This document shows positions 1 to 7,661 of a stretch of DNA of 38,099 nucleotides, in pieces. The notes beneath the pieces were generated by a model, which had not been told where the DNA came from, made no database searches, and worked only from the letters and a program-made list of their open reading frames with translations. Position numbers and translations under genes: made by a program. Each line of letters starts with the position of its first letter. The first letter of the stretch is position 1. Origin of the DNA: Gammaproteobacteria bacterium (lineage in GTDB: Bacteria; Pseudomonadota; Gammaproteobacteria; Arenicellales; JAJDZL01); NCBI GenBank assembly GCA_022824665.1, contig JAJDZL010000009.1, positions 1 to 38,099 on the forward strand, written 5' to 3'.

Positions 1-23
1 TTGTTGGGCAATGGAAGCATCTT

Positions 24-545
24 ATGAAACAGTACCTTGACAATCAGAACTGTCCGAAACGTGCAAATTTCGAGACCATGGAAAAGGCGTTAGCCTGGCG
101 AGACCCAAAACGAACGACAAAGCAAATCCGGGACAGATTTATTGAGTTGATCGAAAGCGGACAGCAGGTTAACTGTGTCTGGAGTAACACAAAGTTGATG
201 AGGAACAACTTTAATGTTGACCACTGCTTCCCCTATTCAGCATGGCCCTGTGGAGATATGTGGAATCTCTTACCGGCTTCACAAAATGTCAATCAGAAAC
301 AGAAGCGGGACAAATTGCCATCAGTGCCGAAGTTGGAAAAATCAGAATCTGCCATATTGGAATGGTGGCAAAAGGCGTACATTGAAAAGTCAGGAAGTAC
401 CAAACAGGAATTTTTCAATCAAGCAAGAGCCAGTCTCAGAGTCAGTGTCGATTCACATTCTGGTCCTTCACTTGATGATATTTTTGAGTCCCTGGTTGTG
501 CAACAGCACAAACTCAGGGTTTACCAGCAGATTCCGCAATGGTAG
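24..545 (+). CDS. HNH endonuclease-domain protein, probably only its C-terminal part
   Basis: The protein carries an HNH-type nuclease signature. A CVWS segment near residue 51 is followed by a VDHCFPYSAWP stretch with the catalytic Asp-His pair, and then by NLLPASQNVNQKQKRDKLP, which supplies the Asn/His-site residues and a basic tail. HNH domains cleave DNA with a beta-beta-alpha metal finger. In proteins I recall with this form of the motif, the domain lies at the C-terminal end of a longer polypeptide. The reading frame is open upstream to the window edge (VGQWKHL precedes the first Met), so the gene may begin outside the window. A GGAAG sequence 6 bases before ATG 24 also allows a short 173-residue protein. 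It lies next to transposase debris and could be a decayed restriction or mobile-element gene. The domain call is moderately sure; target and role are unknown. Confidence 0.6.
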   Translation: MKQYLDNQNCPKRANFETMEKALAWRDPKRTTKQIRDRFIELIESGQQVNCVWSNTKLMRNNFNVDHCFPYSAWPCGDMWNLLPASQNVNQKQKRDKLPSVPKLEKSESAILEWWQKAYIEKSGSTKQEFFNQARASLRVSVDSHSGPSLDDIFESLVVQQHKLRVYQQIPQW

Positions 546-859
546 GATCGAAATGACCCGGAAATGAGGCCTTTTCGAAGGTTGTAATGTATTGAATGTT
601 TCGCGCGAAAGCCGAGACTTGAAAAAACGCTTACCCCAAAATATCGCCCCATATTGGCCTTTTGTTGCACTTTGAGGCCGAAATCCCGCATTTCTACCCC
701 ACTGCCTGGGTGTTGCCTATGCAACGCTATGGAGTCCTGGAATAATCCAAGATATTGCCGTCTTTCATTATGATTTTATTGATTATTGGTGCCATAGTCC
801 AGTCTCTATGAAGAACAATTGCAACCATCATAAAACCACAAAATTCCACAGGCTGAACC
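546..859. other. Intergenic stretch between HNH gene and transposase remnant
   Basis: No convincing gene on either strand. A 67-codon minus-strand reading frame (521-724) has no recognisable domain and overlaps the HNH gene end. The stretch probably includes the left flank of the decayed insertion element that follows, but I could not identify terminal inverted repeats. Confidence 0.4.
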
Positions 860-1344
860 ATGGCAACAACCATCAACTGTGACTTATTTTGGACCCACTA
901 CCTCAATTGTTCTGAGCTGCAGCGGCTCGAGGGAATCTTCAACCAGATCGATCTTTCGCCACTCGTTGAAGCCATTTTCAGGGAACGTAATTTCAGCGGC
1001 CGTTGCGACTGGCCAGTAGCCGCAATGCTGCGCGCGCTGATCGCCATGGGTGTCCTGCAGCATCGCAGCACTGAATCATTGCGGCGCGAACTGATGCACA
1101 ATCCCACCTTGATGATCACACTGGGATTTGAATTGAAAGCCGACCTCGACGGCTGTGACCACCTCAATCAGTTTTTGCCCTGGGGCTTAAGGTAACGATC
1201 TCAATGGTTGTGATGCTGGCGGTGGCGAATTTTGCCATACAGCTGAACAAACCCGATGAGGTTCGCTCGCTGGTCTTGTCTTTGGCAGCCGGAACAGGGC
1301 GTTTTTTGTCAAATACCGAACACTCGACAGGTCGAAGGATTTAA
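860..1344 (+). pseudogene. Decayed IS5/IS1182-type transposase (N- and C-terminal pieces, middle lost)
   Basis: Codons from 860 to 1195 encode a DUF772-like transposase N-terminus. Typical elements are GRCDWPVAAMLRALIAMG and a STESLRRELMHNP segment followed by LGF. The frame stops at 1193-1195. In the -1 frame from 1192, the sequence encodes VTISMVVMLAVANFAIQLNKP and a DEVRSLV end, which resembles the C-terminal helix of the same transposase superfamily, and stops at 1342-1344. An intact enzyme of this type has several hundred residues, so the catalytic DDE core between the pieces is missing. The best reading is an internal deletion that also shifted the frame. The element cannot encode an active transposase. 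The family call (DUF772 type) is fairly sure; the exact IS name is not. Confidence 0.7.
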
Positions 1345-1500
1345 CGCGGCTGAATTTCGGGGTTGCCTTACAACAAAGCTGATTTTTTTTAGCTGATGAT
1401 GCTCAATGGGCTCAATTCACCGACAGGTAGACTGAATTCCGGGATAATTGACTCCATCACAGATGAAACTCCGCGGTGCGGAGCGTGAAACTGCCGGATT

Positions 1501-1528
1501 TTGAATGAATCGAGATTTAAGATAACAT
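1501..1528 (+). promoter_or_regulatory. Candidate sigma70-type promoter for the Cys-rich secreted protein
   Basis: TTGAAT (1501-1506) and TAACAT (1523-1528) are separated by 16 bases in an AT-rich stretch 51 bases before the ATG at 1579. No experimental support; assigned by eye. Confidence 0.3.
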
Positions 1529-1578
1529 TACAATTAAATTCAGACATTTAAATTTCAAACAACGATCAGGTTAGTGTG

Positions 1579-2196
1579 ATGTTAATAAATTCAAAAATCA
1601 CGGCAGCGGTCTGTGCGTGTTTGGTGTCGCTGATGAGCAGCGGATATACGTATGCTACGAGTTGCGATCAAGTTGAACTGGGTAATTCCAATTGTGCCGA
1701 AGGTGTTTACTATAACGATACTAAATCGGTAGGAGGAACATTGCAACACTCGGCCAGGGTTTACATTAGACATCTTTGTCCAGAATTAAAAAAGAAAATC
1801 AGTATCCGTGTCTATTTTCAGAATAATACGACACAACAGCTAGTGGCAACTGAAGACTCAACAAGGTCATCAAAAACCTACAAGGGACGAGGAAAAAGTA
1901 CAGGTTTACGCTGCTGTTCAAACTTGGGAATGTGCAACAAAAGCGACGTCATTAACGATGAAGGCTGTAAGGCACAGTACGAAACGAGCGCGGCAAGCAA
2001 TTCGTGCACCAATGCAACTGTCACTTTTTGGTCAGGCACATCTTGCAAAATTAATAACCAGTGTAAACAAGATGATGGCACTTGGAGTCGCTACCAAAAT
2101 GCGTACATTGAGTATTTGGAAGTGCCAGATTTACGTAATTGTGACGGCTATATGACCACGAATACGAATTGCTATAGAGGCAGCACTGGGTTTTAA
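1579..2196 (+). CDS. Secreted cysteine-rich hypothetical protein
   Basis: I do not recognise the family. The first 25 or so residues form a signal peptide: a Lys near the start, a hydrophobic core (ITAAVCACLVSLMSSGY) and a plausible signal-peptidase I site after YAT or ATS. The mature part of about 180 residues has 12 cysteines, including an RCC pair, so up to six disulfides are possible. It is rich in Asn, Thr and Ser. This suggests a small, stable protein exported to the periplasm or the medium, for example an adhesive or toxin-like factor, but no function can be assigned. The ATG at 1579 is preferred over the adjacent GTG at 1576 because ATCAGG (1565-1570) gives a sensible ribosome-site spacing. 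It stands alone between transposase remnants, so acquisition by transfer is plausible. Confidence 0.6.
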   Translation: MLINSKITAAVCACLVSLMSSGYTYATSCDQVELGNSNCAEGVYYNDTKSVGGTLQHSARVYIRHLCPELKKKISIRVYFQNNTTQQLVATEDSTRSSKTYKGRGKSTGLRCCSNLGMCNKSDVINDEGCKAQYETSAASNSCTNATVTFWSGTSCKINNQCKQDDGTWSRYQNAYIEYLEVPDLRNCDGYMTTNTNCYRGSTGF

Positions 2197-2393
2197 CTCA
2201 AATTTCAGAGCATGATTCTGGATACCGATACCAGTTCATTAAAGCGGGACTGGGCTGATAAAAACGACAAGGACGTCACAAGTACCAAGACCTGATTCGG
2301 CTAAAAATTGCACGTCCATGGGGATGTGAAATAAGAGCTGCCAATCTGCTTCAGTTTGGCTACCGCGCGCGAGTCTGAATACGGCCACTGTTA

Positions 2394-2517
2394 AATGCCA
2401 ATTGCACAGCATGAAAAGCTTTGGTTCTTTGATCGGTGCGAGAGTTTTGTTGCCGACCGCGGTCTTGACAGCAACAAGATCCGCAAGCGGCTGTTTGACA
2501 ATGATCCCGTGTTATAA
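2394..2517 (+). pseudogene. Remnant of an IS5-family transposase (second-Asp region)
   Basis: A short frame reads ...FVADRGLDSNKIRKRLF then DNDPVL and stops at 2515-2517. ADRGxDSNxIR is the conserved segment around the second catalytic Asp of IS5-family DDE transposases. Only about 40 codons survive and both neighbouring parts are unreadable, so this is debris, not a gene. The rest of 2197-2572 holds nothing else I can support. The tandem duplication begins about 55 bases downstream. Confidence 0.6.
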
Positions 2518-2624
2518 AATCTTGACCAGCGATAATGTCTCCAACGCAAAACCCTCGAAATTGCGCACAATTGATTTTTGCTGGTTAGAATGGCAGAATA
2601 AGGTTCATGGCCTTTTTGGCTAAA

Positions 2625-2664
2625 TTGACAAACGAAATTTATTGGATGATTTACTGTCCATAGT
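2625..2664 (+). promoter_or_regulatory. Duplicated upstream element with promoter-like boxes, copy 1
   Basis: A consensus TTGACA (2625-2630) is followed by AACGAAATTTATTGGAT, shared with copy 2, and by CATAGT (2659-2664). GATTTA at 2648-2653 has the right 17-base spacing but is a poor -10 box. The conserved block ends just before the ribosome-binding GAGAG of the gene at 2686. Confidence 0.35.
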
Positions 2665-2685
2665 ACAGTGTGAAGAGAGATTCAG

Positions 2686-3201
2686 ATGACGCATTCAACT
2701 TTAATATTGCGATTGCCACAGCGATGGAAAATCGTTGCAGCTTTGTCCGCCGCCCTTTGGTGTGCAGCGGTTACCGCAGACGAAATGAACACAATCGAAT
2801 TAGTGACCACCTACAAGCGTGATTATGTCACGATCGAACACGCGGGTCAGGAGGTCACCGGGGGCTCGCTACGCGGGACGACTACCGTGACTCGGAGCGA
2901 TGTTAGTCCGTTTGTGGAAGGCGAAAGCAGTCTCATAACGTGCATCTTCTATGGGACCGCAACAGACACGGGTATCGACCTTGAAGCACCTTGCACGAAT
3001 ACGGACACCTCGGGTGACAAGTGGTTCTGGCTGGCAAAGAGGAGCGCCGGGGATACACAAGTGGGTGGCGAGGGGCGCCGGGAACTGCTCGGTGGTACAG
3101 GCAAGTACAAAGGTGTGAGCGGTTCGTGCACCTATTCCACCCACTATATGGCAGATAACTGGATTGTTTCGCGAAGCCGTTGCAAATGGAGCATACGGTG
3201 A
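2686..3201 (+). CDS. Secreted hypothetical protein, paralogue 1 of a tandem pair
   Basis: A 171-residue protein with an N-terminal signal peptide: RLPQRWK, then the hydrophobic IVAALSAALWCAAV, with a likely cut after VTA before DEM. The mature domain is rich in Thr, Gly and beta-branched residues and contains GGSLRGTTTVTR, a DKWFWLAKRS segment and GGTGKYKGVSGSCTY. The GGTGKYxGxxGxxTY pattern recalls small secreted beta-barrel proteins of the allene-oxide-cyclase/dirigent-like type, but this is a loose resemblance. Four cysteines in the mature part could form two disulfides. The start is supported by GAGAG 8 bases upstream and by identity with copy 2. It is about 84% identical to the next gene (27 differences in 171 by manual alignment), and each copy has its own promoter-like region. 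Function unknown. Confidence 0.7.
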   Translation: MTHSTLILRLPQRWKIVAALSAALWCAAVTADEMNTIELVTTYKRDYVTIEHAGQEVTGGSLRGTTTVTRSDVSPFVEGESSLITCIFYGTATDTGIDLEAPCTNTDTSGDKWFWLAKRSAGDTQVGGEGRRELLGGTGKYKGVSGSCTYSTHYMADNWIVSRSRCKWSIR

Positions 3202-3272
3202 TCCAAGGGTTATATTGCAGGATTTTTGCCGGTTAGATTGACACAAAAAGGTTGATGGCCTTTTTGATTAAA

Positions 3273-3312
3273 TTGACAAACGAAATTTATTGGATAATTC
3301 GCTGTCTATAAT
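3273..3312 (+). promoter_or_regulatory. Duplicated upstream element with promoter-like boxes, copy 2
   Basis: This is the counterpart of the element at 2625. TTGACA lies at 3273-3278 and a perfect TATAAT at 3307-3312. They are 28 bases apart, too far for one standard promoter, so TATAAT may work with another -35 box. Copy 1 has only CATAGT at this place, so the two genes may be expressed at different strengths. Confidence 0.35.
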
Positions 3313-3333
3313 GCAGTGCGACGAGAGATTCAG

Positions 3334-3849
3334 ATGACGCTTTCAACTTTAAAATTGCGATTGCCACAGCGATGGAAAATCGTTGCAGCTTTGTCCGCCG
3401 CCCTTTGGTGTGCGGCAGCTACCGCAGATGAAATGGGCACGACCGAACTGTTGACCACCTACAAGTACGACTATGTCACGATCGAACATGCGGGTCATGA
3501 GATCACCGGGGGCTCGTTACGCGGGACGACTACTGTGACTCGGAGCGATGTTGGTCCGTTTGTGGAAGGCGAAAGCAGTCTCATAGCGTGCATCATCTAT
3601 GCATCCAAAACTGACACAGGTCTTGACCTTGAGGCACCTTGCACGAATACAGACACCTCGGGTGACAAGTGGTTCTGGCTGGCAAAGAGGAGTGCCGGGG
3701 ATATACAAGTGGGCGGCGAGGGGCGCTGGGAAGTGCCGGGTGGTACAGGTAAATATAAAGGTTTGAGCGGCGCGTGCACCTATTCCACCCGTTATATGGA
3801 AGATAACTGGATTGTTACGCGCACTCGTTGCAAATGGAGCATACAGTGA
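3334..3849 (+). CDS. Secreted hypothetical protein, paralogue 2 of a tandem pair
   Basis: This is the second copy in the 648-bp duplication, 171 residues from ATG 3334. An in-frame GTG at 3316 is not preferred because GAGAG (3324-3328) positions the ribosome at 3334 and copy 1 starts at the equivalent codon. The signal peptide core (IVAALSAALWCAAA before TADEM) is nearly identical to copy 1. All mature cysteines, the DKWFWLAKRS block and the GGTGKYKG motif are kept. Differences cluster in surface-like stretches (YASKTDTG against YGTATDTG, RWEVPGG against RRELLGG). Preservation of the frame with many substitutions suggests both copies are under selection. Function unknown; probably exported. 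Confidence 0.7.
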   Translation: MTLSTLKLRLPQRWKIVAALSAALWCAAATADEMGTTELLTTYKYDYVTIEHAGHEITGGSLRGTTTVTRSDVGPFVEGESSLIACIIYASKTDTGLDLEAPCTNTDTSGDKWFWLAKRSAGDIQVGGEGRWEVPGGTGKYKGLSGACTYSTRYMEDNWIVTRTRCKWSIQ

Positions 3850-3882
3850 TCCGAGGGCTCTATTGCACGAGTCCATGCGGTA

Positions 3883-3899
3883 ATTCACTCTAAGTGAAT
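3883..3899. repeat. Perfect 7-bp inverted repeat with 3-base loop
   Basis: ATTCACT (3883-3889), loop CTA, AGTGAAT (3893-3899). It lies 34 bases after the second secreted-protein gene. No T-tract follows on either strand, so it is more likely an operator-like or transcript-end hairpin than a classic intrinsic terminator. Confidence 0.4.
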
Positions 3900-4221
3900 C
3901 GCTTAATTCGCCAGCGCGTGAAAACTAACTGGCGCTGAATAGCCCATTGGCTGACGCTGTGATGTAGTTGTTCGAGATGCGGTAATCCCGATCTGAAGTG
4001 CAATACTTGTCAGACACAGAACCTGACGCATCGCCCGAACAGCCAAAATTGAATTCGATTCACTTCATGGATGAATGACAGCGACTAAAAAGATTTCTTT
4101 TCTTCGCTTTGTTTAGGTAAAATTTTGACTTGCTTCTTTCTTTCGGGTTTATCTCAGGCAAATAATTGACCCGGACCGTCAATGAAAGAAAGTATCTCGA
4201 AATAAAAAATTTTGATATTTT

Positions 4222-4251
4222 TTGAATTACCATTATCAATACGATTAAAAT
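4222..4251 (+). promoter_or_regulatory. Candidate trxA promoter
   Basis: TTGAAT (4222-4227) and TAAAAT (4246-4251) are 18 bases apart within an AT-rich stretch, about 70 bases before the trxA start. Assigned by eye. Confidence 0.4.
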
Positions 4252-4278
4252 AATTGCTCCTACCAGTTTGAATAAAGC

Positions 4279-4301
4279 TGTGCTGGCATTTTTTCAGCAC
4301 A
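4279..4301 (+). repeat. Hairpin in the trxA leader
   Basis: TGTGCTG (4279-4285) can pair with CAGCACA (4295-4301) around a U-rich nine-base loop. It lies 17 bases before the trxA ATG in the presumed 5' untranslated region, so it may affect translation or mRNA stability. Confidence 0.4.
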
Positions 4302-4318
4302 CCTGCTAACAGTGAGTT

Positions 4319-4645
4319 ATGTCAGAATCAATTACATACGTAAGCGACGATAGTTTTCAGAACGAGGTTTTGAATTCGTCTATGCCGGTCATCGTTGACT
4401 TCTGGGCCGAATGGTGTGGTCCGTGCAAGATGATTGCTCCGATTCTGGAAGAAGTAGCCGTTGAATACGCGGGCAAACTGAAAGTTGCAAAAGTGAATAT
4501 TGATGAAAATCCGCAGATACCGACAAACTACAGTATTCGCGGAATTCCAACCCTGATGATTTTCAAAAACGGCGTGGTCGAAGGAACCAAGGTTGGCGCT
4601 GTTTCTAAATCACAGTTAACCGCTTTCATTGATGAGACTGTTTAG
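4319..4645 (+). CDS. trxA: Thioredoxin 1
   Basis: A 108-residue cytoplasmic thioredoxin that reduces protein disulfides with electrons from thioredoxin reductase. The redox motif WCGPCK is at residues 32-37 inside [14 protein letters not shown]. The fold-stabilising cis-proline is in RGIPTLM (Pro77), and KVNIDENP and FKNG match the family. Length equals that of the E. coli protein. Its position directly upstream of rho is the conserved arrangement in many proteobacteria. It probably has its own promoter (4222-4251) and its own terminator (4678-4700), so it is likely monocistronic. Ribosome binding is weak (GTGAG close to the ATG). Confidence 0.97.
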   Translation: MSESITYVSDDSFQNEVLNSSMPVIVDFWAEWCGPCKMIAPILEEVAVEYAGKLKVAKVNIDENPQIPTNYSIRGIPTLMIFKNGVVEGTKVGAVSKSQLTAFIDETV

Positions 4646-4677
4646 CTCATTTATTTCGGAGACGATAACTTTTTTGA

Positions 4678-4700
4678 ACACCAGTTCGGTGTAATTTTTT
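4678..4700 (+). terminator. Intrinsic terminator after trxA
   Basis: ACACC (4678-4682), loop AGTTC, GGTGT (4688-4692), followed by AA and a run of six T. The stem is short but the U-tract is clear, and it sits 33 bases after the trxA stop and about 90 bases before rho. Confidence 0.6.
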
Positions 4701-4792
4701 ACTTCCTGCCACATCAAAACCATTCTTTCTTTTCTTGTTGACAGTGCCTGCGTCATGCGGCCCTGTTACATCCATAACCGAGACCAAATTTT

Positions 4793-6061
4793 ATGGGAAT
4801 TAGTCTAACTGAGTTAAAAGCAAAATCACCAACCGAACTGGTTGATATTGCGCGAACATCAAAAATCAACGGCGCTTCCAGAATGCGCAAACAGGATCAG
4901 ATTTTTGCCATTCTAAAAGCTGAAGCCCGAAATGGCGGCAGTATCACCGGAGAAGGTGTGATGGAGACCCTGCAGGATGGTTTTGGATTTCTGCGCTCTC
5001 CGATGGGATCTTATCTGGCCGGTCCCGATGATATCTACGTTTCACCGAGTCAAATCAGACGCTTTAATCTGCGCACCGGTGATACCGTTTCCGGTCTCAT
5101 TCGCCCACCCAAAGACTCTGAGCGATACTTTGCATTGCTCAAGGTCGAACAAATCAACAACGAAGCACTCGACCGACTCAGGGACAAGGTACTGTTTGAG
5201 AATTTGACGCCGCTGCATCCAGACGAACGCATCCGGCTCGAACGGGGCAATGGCAGCTCGGAAGACTTGACCGCCAGGATTATCGACCTGGTGGCGCCGA
5301 TCGGTAAAGGCCAGCGAGGTCTGATTGTGTCATCGCCAAAGACTGGAAAAACAGTCATGCTGCAGCAGATGGCACACTCGATCGCAGCAAACAATCCTGA
5401 ATGCGAGCTGATCGTACTGCTGATCGATGAACGGCCTGAAGAGGTTACAGAAATGCAGCGCTCGGTGCGCGGCGAGGTCGTCTCCTCGACATTCGATGAG
5501 CCGGCAACCCGGCACATTCAGGTGGCCGAGATGGTCATTGAAAAAGCCAAGCGACTGGTTGAACACAAACGCGATGTTGTCATCCTGCTTGACTCAATCA
5601 CCCGCCTGGCCCGTGCTTACAATACTGTTGCACCGGCCTCCGGCAAGGTGCTCACCGGCGGAGTCGACTCCAACGCCCTGCAGCGCCCAAAACGCTTCTT
5701 TGGCGCAGCCCGCAACATTGAAGAAGGTGGCAGTATTACGATTCTCGCCACTGCCCTCATTGAAACCGGGTCAAAAATGGACGAGGTCATTTATGAGGAA
5801 TTCAAAGGCACCGGCAATATGGAGATTCATCTGGACCGCAGGATCGCTGAAAAGCGCGTTTATCCGTCCATTATCATCTCACGATCCGGGACCCGGCGCG
5901 AGGACTTACTGACTGAACCGACAGAGCTGAAAATGATCTGGGCACTCAGGAAGCTGCTGCACTCTTCAGACGATCTTGAGTCAATCGAGCTGCTTTCCGA
6001 ACGCCTCAAGGCGACAAAAACCAACGCCGATTTCTTTGAATCCATGAAACGGATTTCCTGA
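4793..6061 (+). CDS. rho: Transcription termination factor Rho
   Basis: A 422-residue hexameric RNA-dependent ATPase/helicase that ends transcription of untranslated RNA. The N-terminal domain (1-48) starts [16 protein letters not shown]. The cold-shock-like RNA-binding domain follows with GFGFLRSP and [19 protein letters not shown]. The RecA-like core has Walker A SPKTGKT at about residues 180-187, Walker [17 protein letters not shown], and the Q/R-loop region [20 protein letters not shown]. Length matches the family (419 in E. coli). A possible -35 box TTGACA occurs at 4738-4743, but I could not place a convincing -10. rpmE follows after 138 bases, as in many gammaproteobacteria. Confidence 0.98.
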   Translation: MGISLTELKAKSPTELVDIARTSKINGASRMRKQDQIFAILKAEARNGGSITGEGVMETLQDGFGFLRSPMGSYLAGPDDIYVSPSQIRRFNLRTGDTVSGLIRPPKDSERYFALLKVEQINNEALDRLRDKVLFENLTPLHPDERIRLERGNGSSEDLTARIIDLVAPIGKGQRGLIVSSPKTGKTVMLQQMAHSIAANNPECELIVLLIDERPEEVTEMQRSVRGEVVSSTFDEPATRHIQVAEMVIEKAKRLVEHKRDVVILLDSITRLARAYNTVAPASGKVLTGGVDSNALQRPKRFFGAARNIEEGGSITILATALIETGSKMDEVIYEEFKGTGNMEIHLDRRIAEKRVYPSIIISRSGTRREDLLTEPTELKMIWALRKLLHSSDDLESIELLSERLKATKTNADFFESMKRIS

Positions 6062-6199
6062 TTCGGACACGATTGCGTATTCATTCACGGCAAAGGCCTG
6101 AATCCGAGTTGGCAATTTCGCCCGTTTTACCGTATCATTCGTGCGCTTGGCAACCTTTACCACGAACAACATCCCTGAACTGCTTAAGTTCACTGAGTC

Positions 6200-6400
6200 A
6201 TGAAACAAAACATACATCCAAATTACTCGACGATTAAAGTCAGTTGCGCTTGCGGGAACAGTTTCGAGACGCGCTCAACTCTGAAAGAAGATCTCAGCAT
6301 TGAAATTTGTTCGGTCTGCCATCCTTTTTACACTGGCAAACAGAAAATCGTTGATACCGCGGGTCGCGTAGGAAGATTCAAACAAAAGTACGGCATGTAG
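6200..6400 (+). CDS. rpmE: 50S ribosomal protein L31
   Basis: A 66-residue ribosomal protein at the interface of the two subunits. It starts MKQNIHPNY and contains CACGN and [14 protein letters not shown], so all four zinc-binding cysteines (16, 18, 37, 40) are present. This makes it the zinc-containing (C+) form. The end [15 protein letters not shown] is typical. Under zinc limitation many bacteria swap it for a zinc-free paralogue; no such paralogue is in this window. It follows rho and precedes prmB in the same direction. Confidence 0.97.
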   Translation: MKQNIHPNYSTIKVSCACGNSFETRSTLKEDLSIEICSVCHPFYTGKQKIVDTAGRVGRFKQKYGM

Positions 6401-6482
6401 TACCCGCCGTCCCGAACGCATAGGACAACGCGCGCTGCACTTCGCCACATCTGCTGCGAATTTCCCTCAAGGGGCTGAAGTG

Positions 6483-7385
6483 ATGTCCGGCACCCCGTCG
6501 AATACGATCCGAGCCTGTGTGGACTGGGCGACTTTGCAGTTTGAAAATTCAAACGTGTATTTTGGGCACGGCTGCGACAATCCGCGCGACGAAGCGATCT
6601 GGGCAACGATGCATGTTGCCGGGCTGATGGACCGCGAGTATGAACAGGTTGCTGACCTGTCGCTTGATGGTAAGCTGCGCGCCAGCGTCGCGCAGCTGAT
6701 CAGGCAGAGGATCGAAAGCCGCAAGCCACTTGCCTATCTCATCGGTGAAGCCTGGTTTGCCGGGCACCCCTTTTTTATTGATGAGCGCGCGATTGTGCCC
6801 CGGTCACACTTTAGCGACCTGATTCAAGACGGATTCGGACCGTGGATTTCGCCGCATCAGCTACACCGTGCACTCGACCTTTGCTGCGGCAGCGGGTGCA
6901 TTGCACTCGCCCTGGCTCTGGCTTTTCCGCAACTTCAGGTTGACGCTGCTGACATCGACAGCGCGGCACTGCAAGTCGCCGAGGTGAATATTGAACGTTA
7001 CCGGTTGAATGGACGCATCAACGTCATTCAAAGCGACCTCTTTGCAGGTTTAGCGAAAGAAAAATACGATCTGATCATTTGCAATCCACCTTACATTGCA
7101 ATGTCGCTGATTGATCAATTACCGGATGAATACCTGCACGAACCACGCCATGCCTTTGCTGGCGGTAGCGACGGACTGAAGTTTGTCAGGCAGATACTCG
7201 CCCAGGCAGAACGCTATCTGACTGACAACGGCACGTTACTGATTGAACTTGGTGATAACGCTGATGCACTTGAGAACGCGTACCCGCACGTTCCGTTCCT
7301 GTGGCTGACCAGTCGCAGTGGTCAGTCGGTGGTCATGCTGCTGAGCAGGCAGGACCTTGAAACCCATCGCGACCAACTCAACTGA
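6483..7385 (+). CDS. prmB: Ribosomal protein L3 glutamine N5-methyltransferase
   Basis: A class I SAM-dependent methyltransferase of 300 residues that methylates a glutamine in ribosomal protein L3. The SAM-binding motif is ALDLCCGSGCIALALAL. The glutamine-binding NPPY is at residues 201-204 in DLIICNPPYIAM. The following LPDEYLHEPRHAFAGGSDGL segment matches PrmB better than the release-factor enzyme PrmC, which typically has a different P(E)xAL/SGxDGL surrounding. The N-terminal helical domain includes SRKPLAYLIGEAWFAG. ATG 6483 is preferred to the adjacent GTG 6480, with AAGGGG as ribosome site. It ends 21 bases from the convergent rubredoxin gene. PrmC is the alternative but less likely. 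Confidence 0.88.
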   Translation: MSGTPSNTIRACVDWATLQFENSNVYFGHGCDNPRDEAIWATMHVAGLMDREYEQVADLSLDGKLRASVAQLIRQRIESRKPLAYLIGEAWFAGHPFFIDERAIVPRSHFSDLIQDGFGPWISPHQLHRALDLCCGSGCIALALALAFPQLQVDAADIDSAALQVAEVNIERYRLNGRINVIQSDLFAGLAKEKYDLIICNPPYIAMSLIDQLPDEYLHEPRHAFAGGSDGLKFVRQILAQAERYLTDNGTLLIELGDNADALENAYPHVPFLWLTSRSGQSVVMLLSRQDLETHRDQLN

Positions 7386-7406
7386 ACCACAGTCAGTCAG
7401 GTTTGT

Positions 7407-7601
7407 TCAGATCTCGAGCATATCGAAATCGTCCTTAGTCGCAAAACAGTCCGGACACTGCCAGGTTTCGGGTACGTCCTCCCAGCGCGTGCCAGGCGCA
7501 ATGCCTTCTTCCGGCAAACCAAACTCCTCCTCATAAATGAAGCCGCAGACCACACACATGTAGGCTTTAAATTCCACAGCGATTCGCGACGATCCGGCCA
7601 A
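7407..7601 (-). CDS. Rubredoxin
   Basis: A small cytoplasmic iron protein that carries single electrons, for example to alkane or other monooxygenases or to reductive stress enzymes. Two CxxC knuckles bind one iron: CVVCG (Cys16, 19) and CPDC (Cys49, 52). Between them is the typical GLPEEGIAPGTRWEDVPETW. The 64-residue version uses a TTG start at 7601. A GTG at 7577 would give a 56-residue protein starting at EFKAYMCVVCG, closer to the usual length; neither has a clear ribosome site. It lies about 60 bases downstream of phaR in the same direction and may be read through from the phaB promoter. No partner oxygenase or rubredoxin reductase is in view. Confidence 0.93.
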   Translation of the reverse strand: MAGSSRIAVEFKAYMCVVCGFIYEEEFGLPEEGIAPGTRWEDVPETWQCPDCFATKDDFDMLEI

Positions 7602-7661
7602 TAGACGAAAGGATTGAGTTCACAGCACAGTATAGATGCAAGCCCGGCGATGGCCTGTATC

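Larger units (their letters stand above)
2573..3868 (+). repeat. Tandem duplication, two 648-bp units, each with a gene and its upstream region
   Basis: Unit 1 spans about 2573-3220 and unit 2 about 3221-3868. Landmarks are all offset by exactly 648 bases: GATTTTTG (2573/3221), AGGTT-ATGGCC (2601/3249), TTGACA (2625/3273), start codon (2686/3334) and stop codon (3199/3847). There is therefore no net insertion or deletion between the copies. Substitutions are spread over both the coding and the upstream part. The exact ends are blurred because similarity fades just before 2573 and just after 3868. Confidence 0.85.
3850..4318. other. 469-bp intergenic region before trxA
   Basis: No gene seen on either strand. 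It holds a perfect small inverted repeat (3883-3899), a second weak one (CGCCAG 3909-3914 with CTGGCG 3929-3934), an AT-rich trxA promoter candidate and a hairpin next to trxA. The sequence from 4200 to 4260 is markedly AT-rich. Confidence 0.5.

Noticed and set aside
521-724. A 67-codon minus-strand frame
   Set aside because: Overlaps the HNH gene end, has no domain, and probably belongs to the flank of the decayed insertion element.
2402-2623. A 73-codon plus-strand frame
   Set aside because: The transposase homology in this stretch is in a different frame (ADRGLDSNK at 2452), so this frame is a shadow of debris.
2869-3246. Minus-strand frames of similar sequence in both duplicated units (also 3517-3888)
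   Set aside because: They are conserved only because the units are duplicated. The sense frames carry signal peptides and ribosome sites.
7382-7409. CTGAAC...GTTCAG between convergent prmB and rubredoxin genes as a two-way terminator
   Set aside because: The stem has only six pairs with a 16-base loop and no T-tract; too weak to call.
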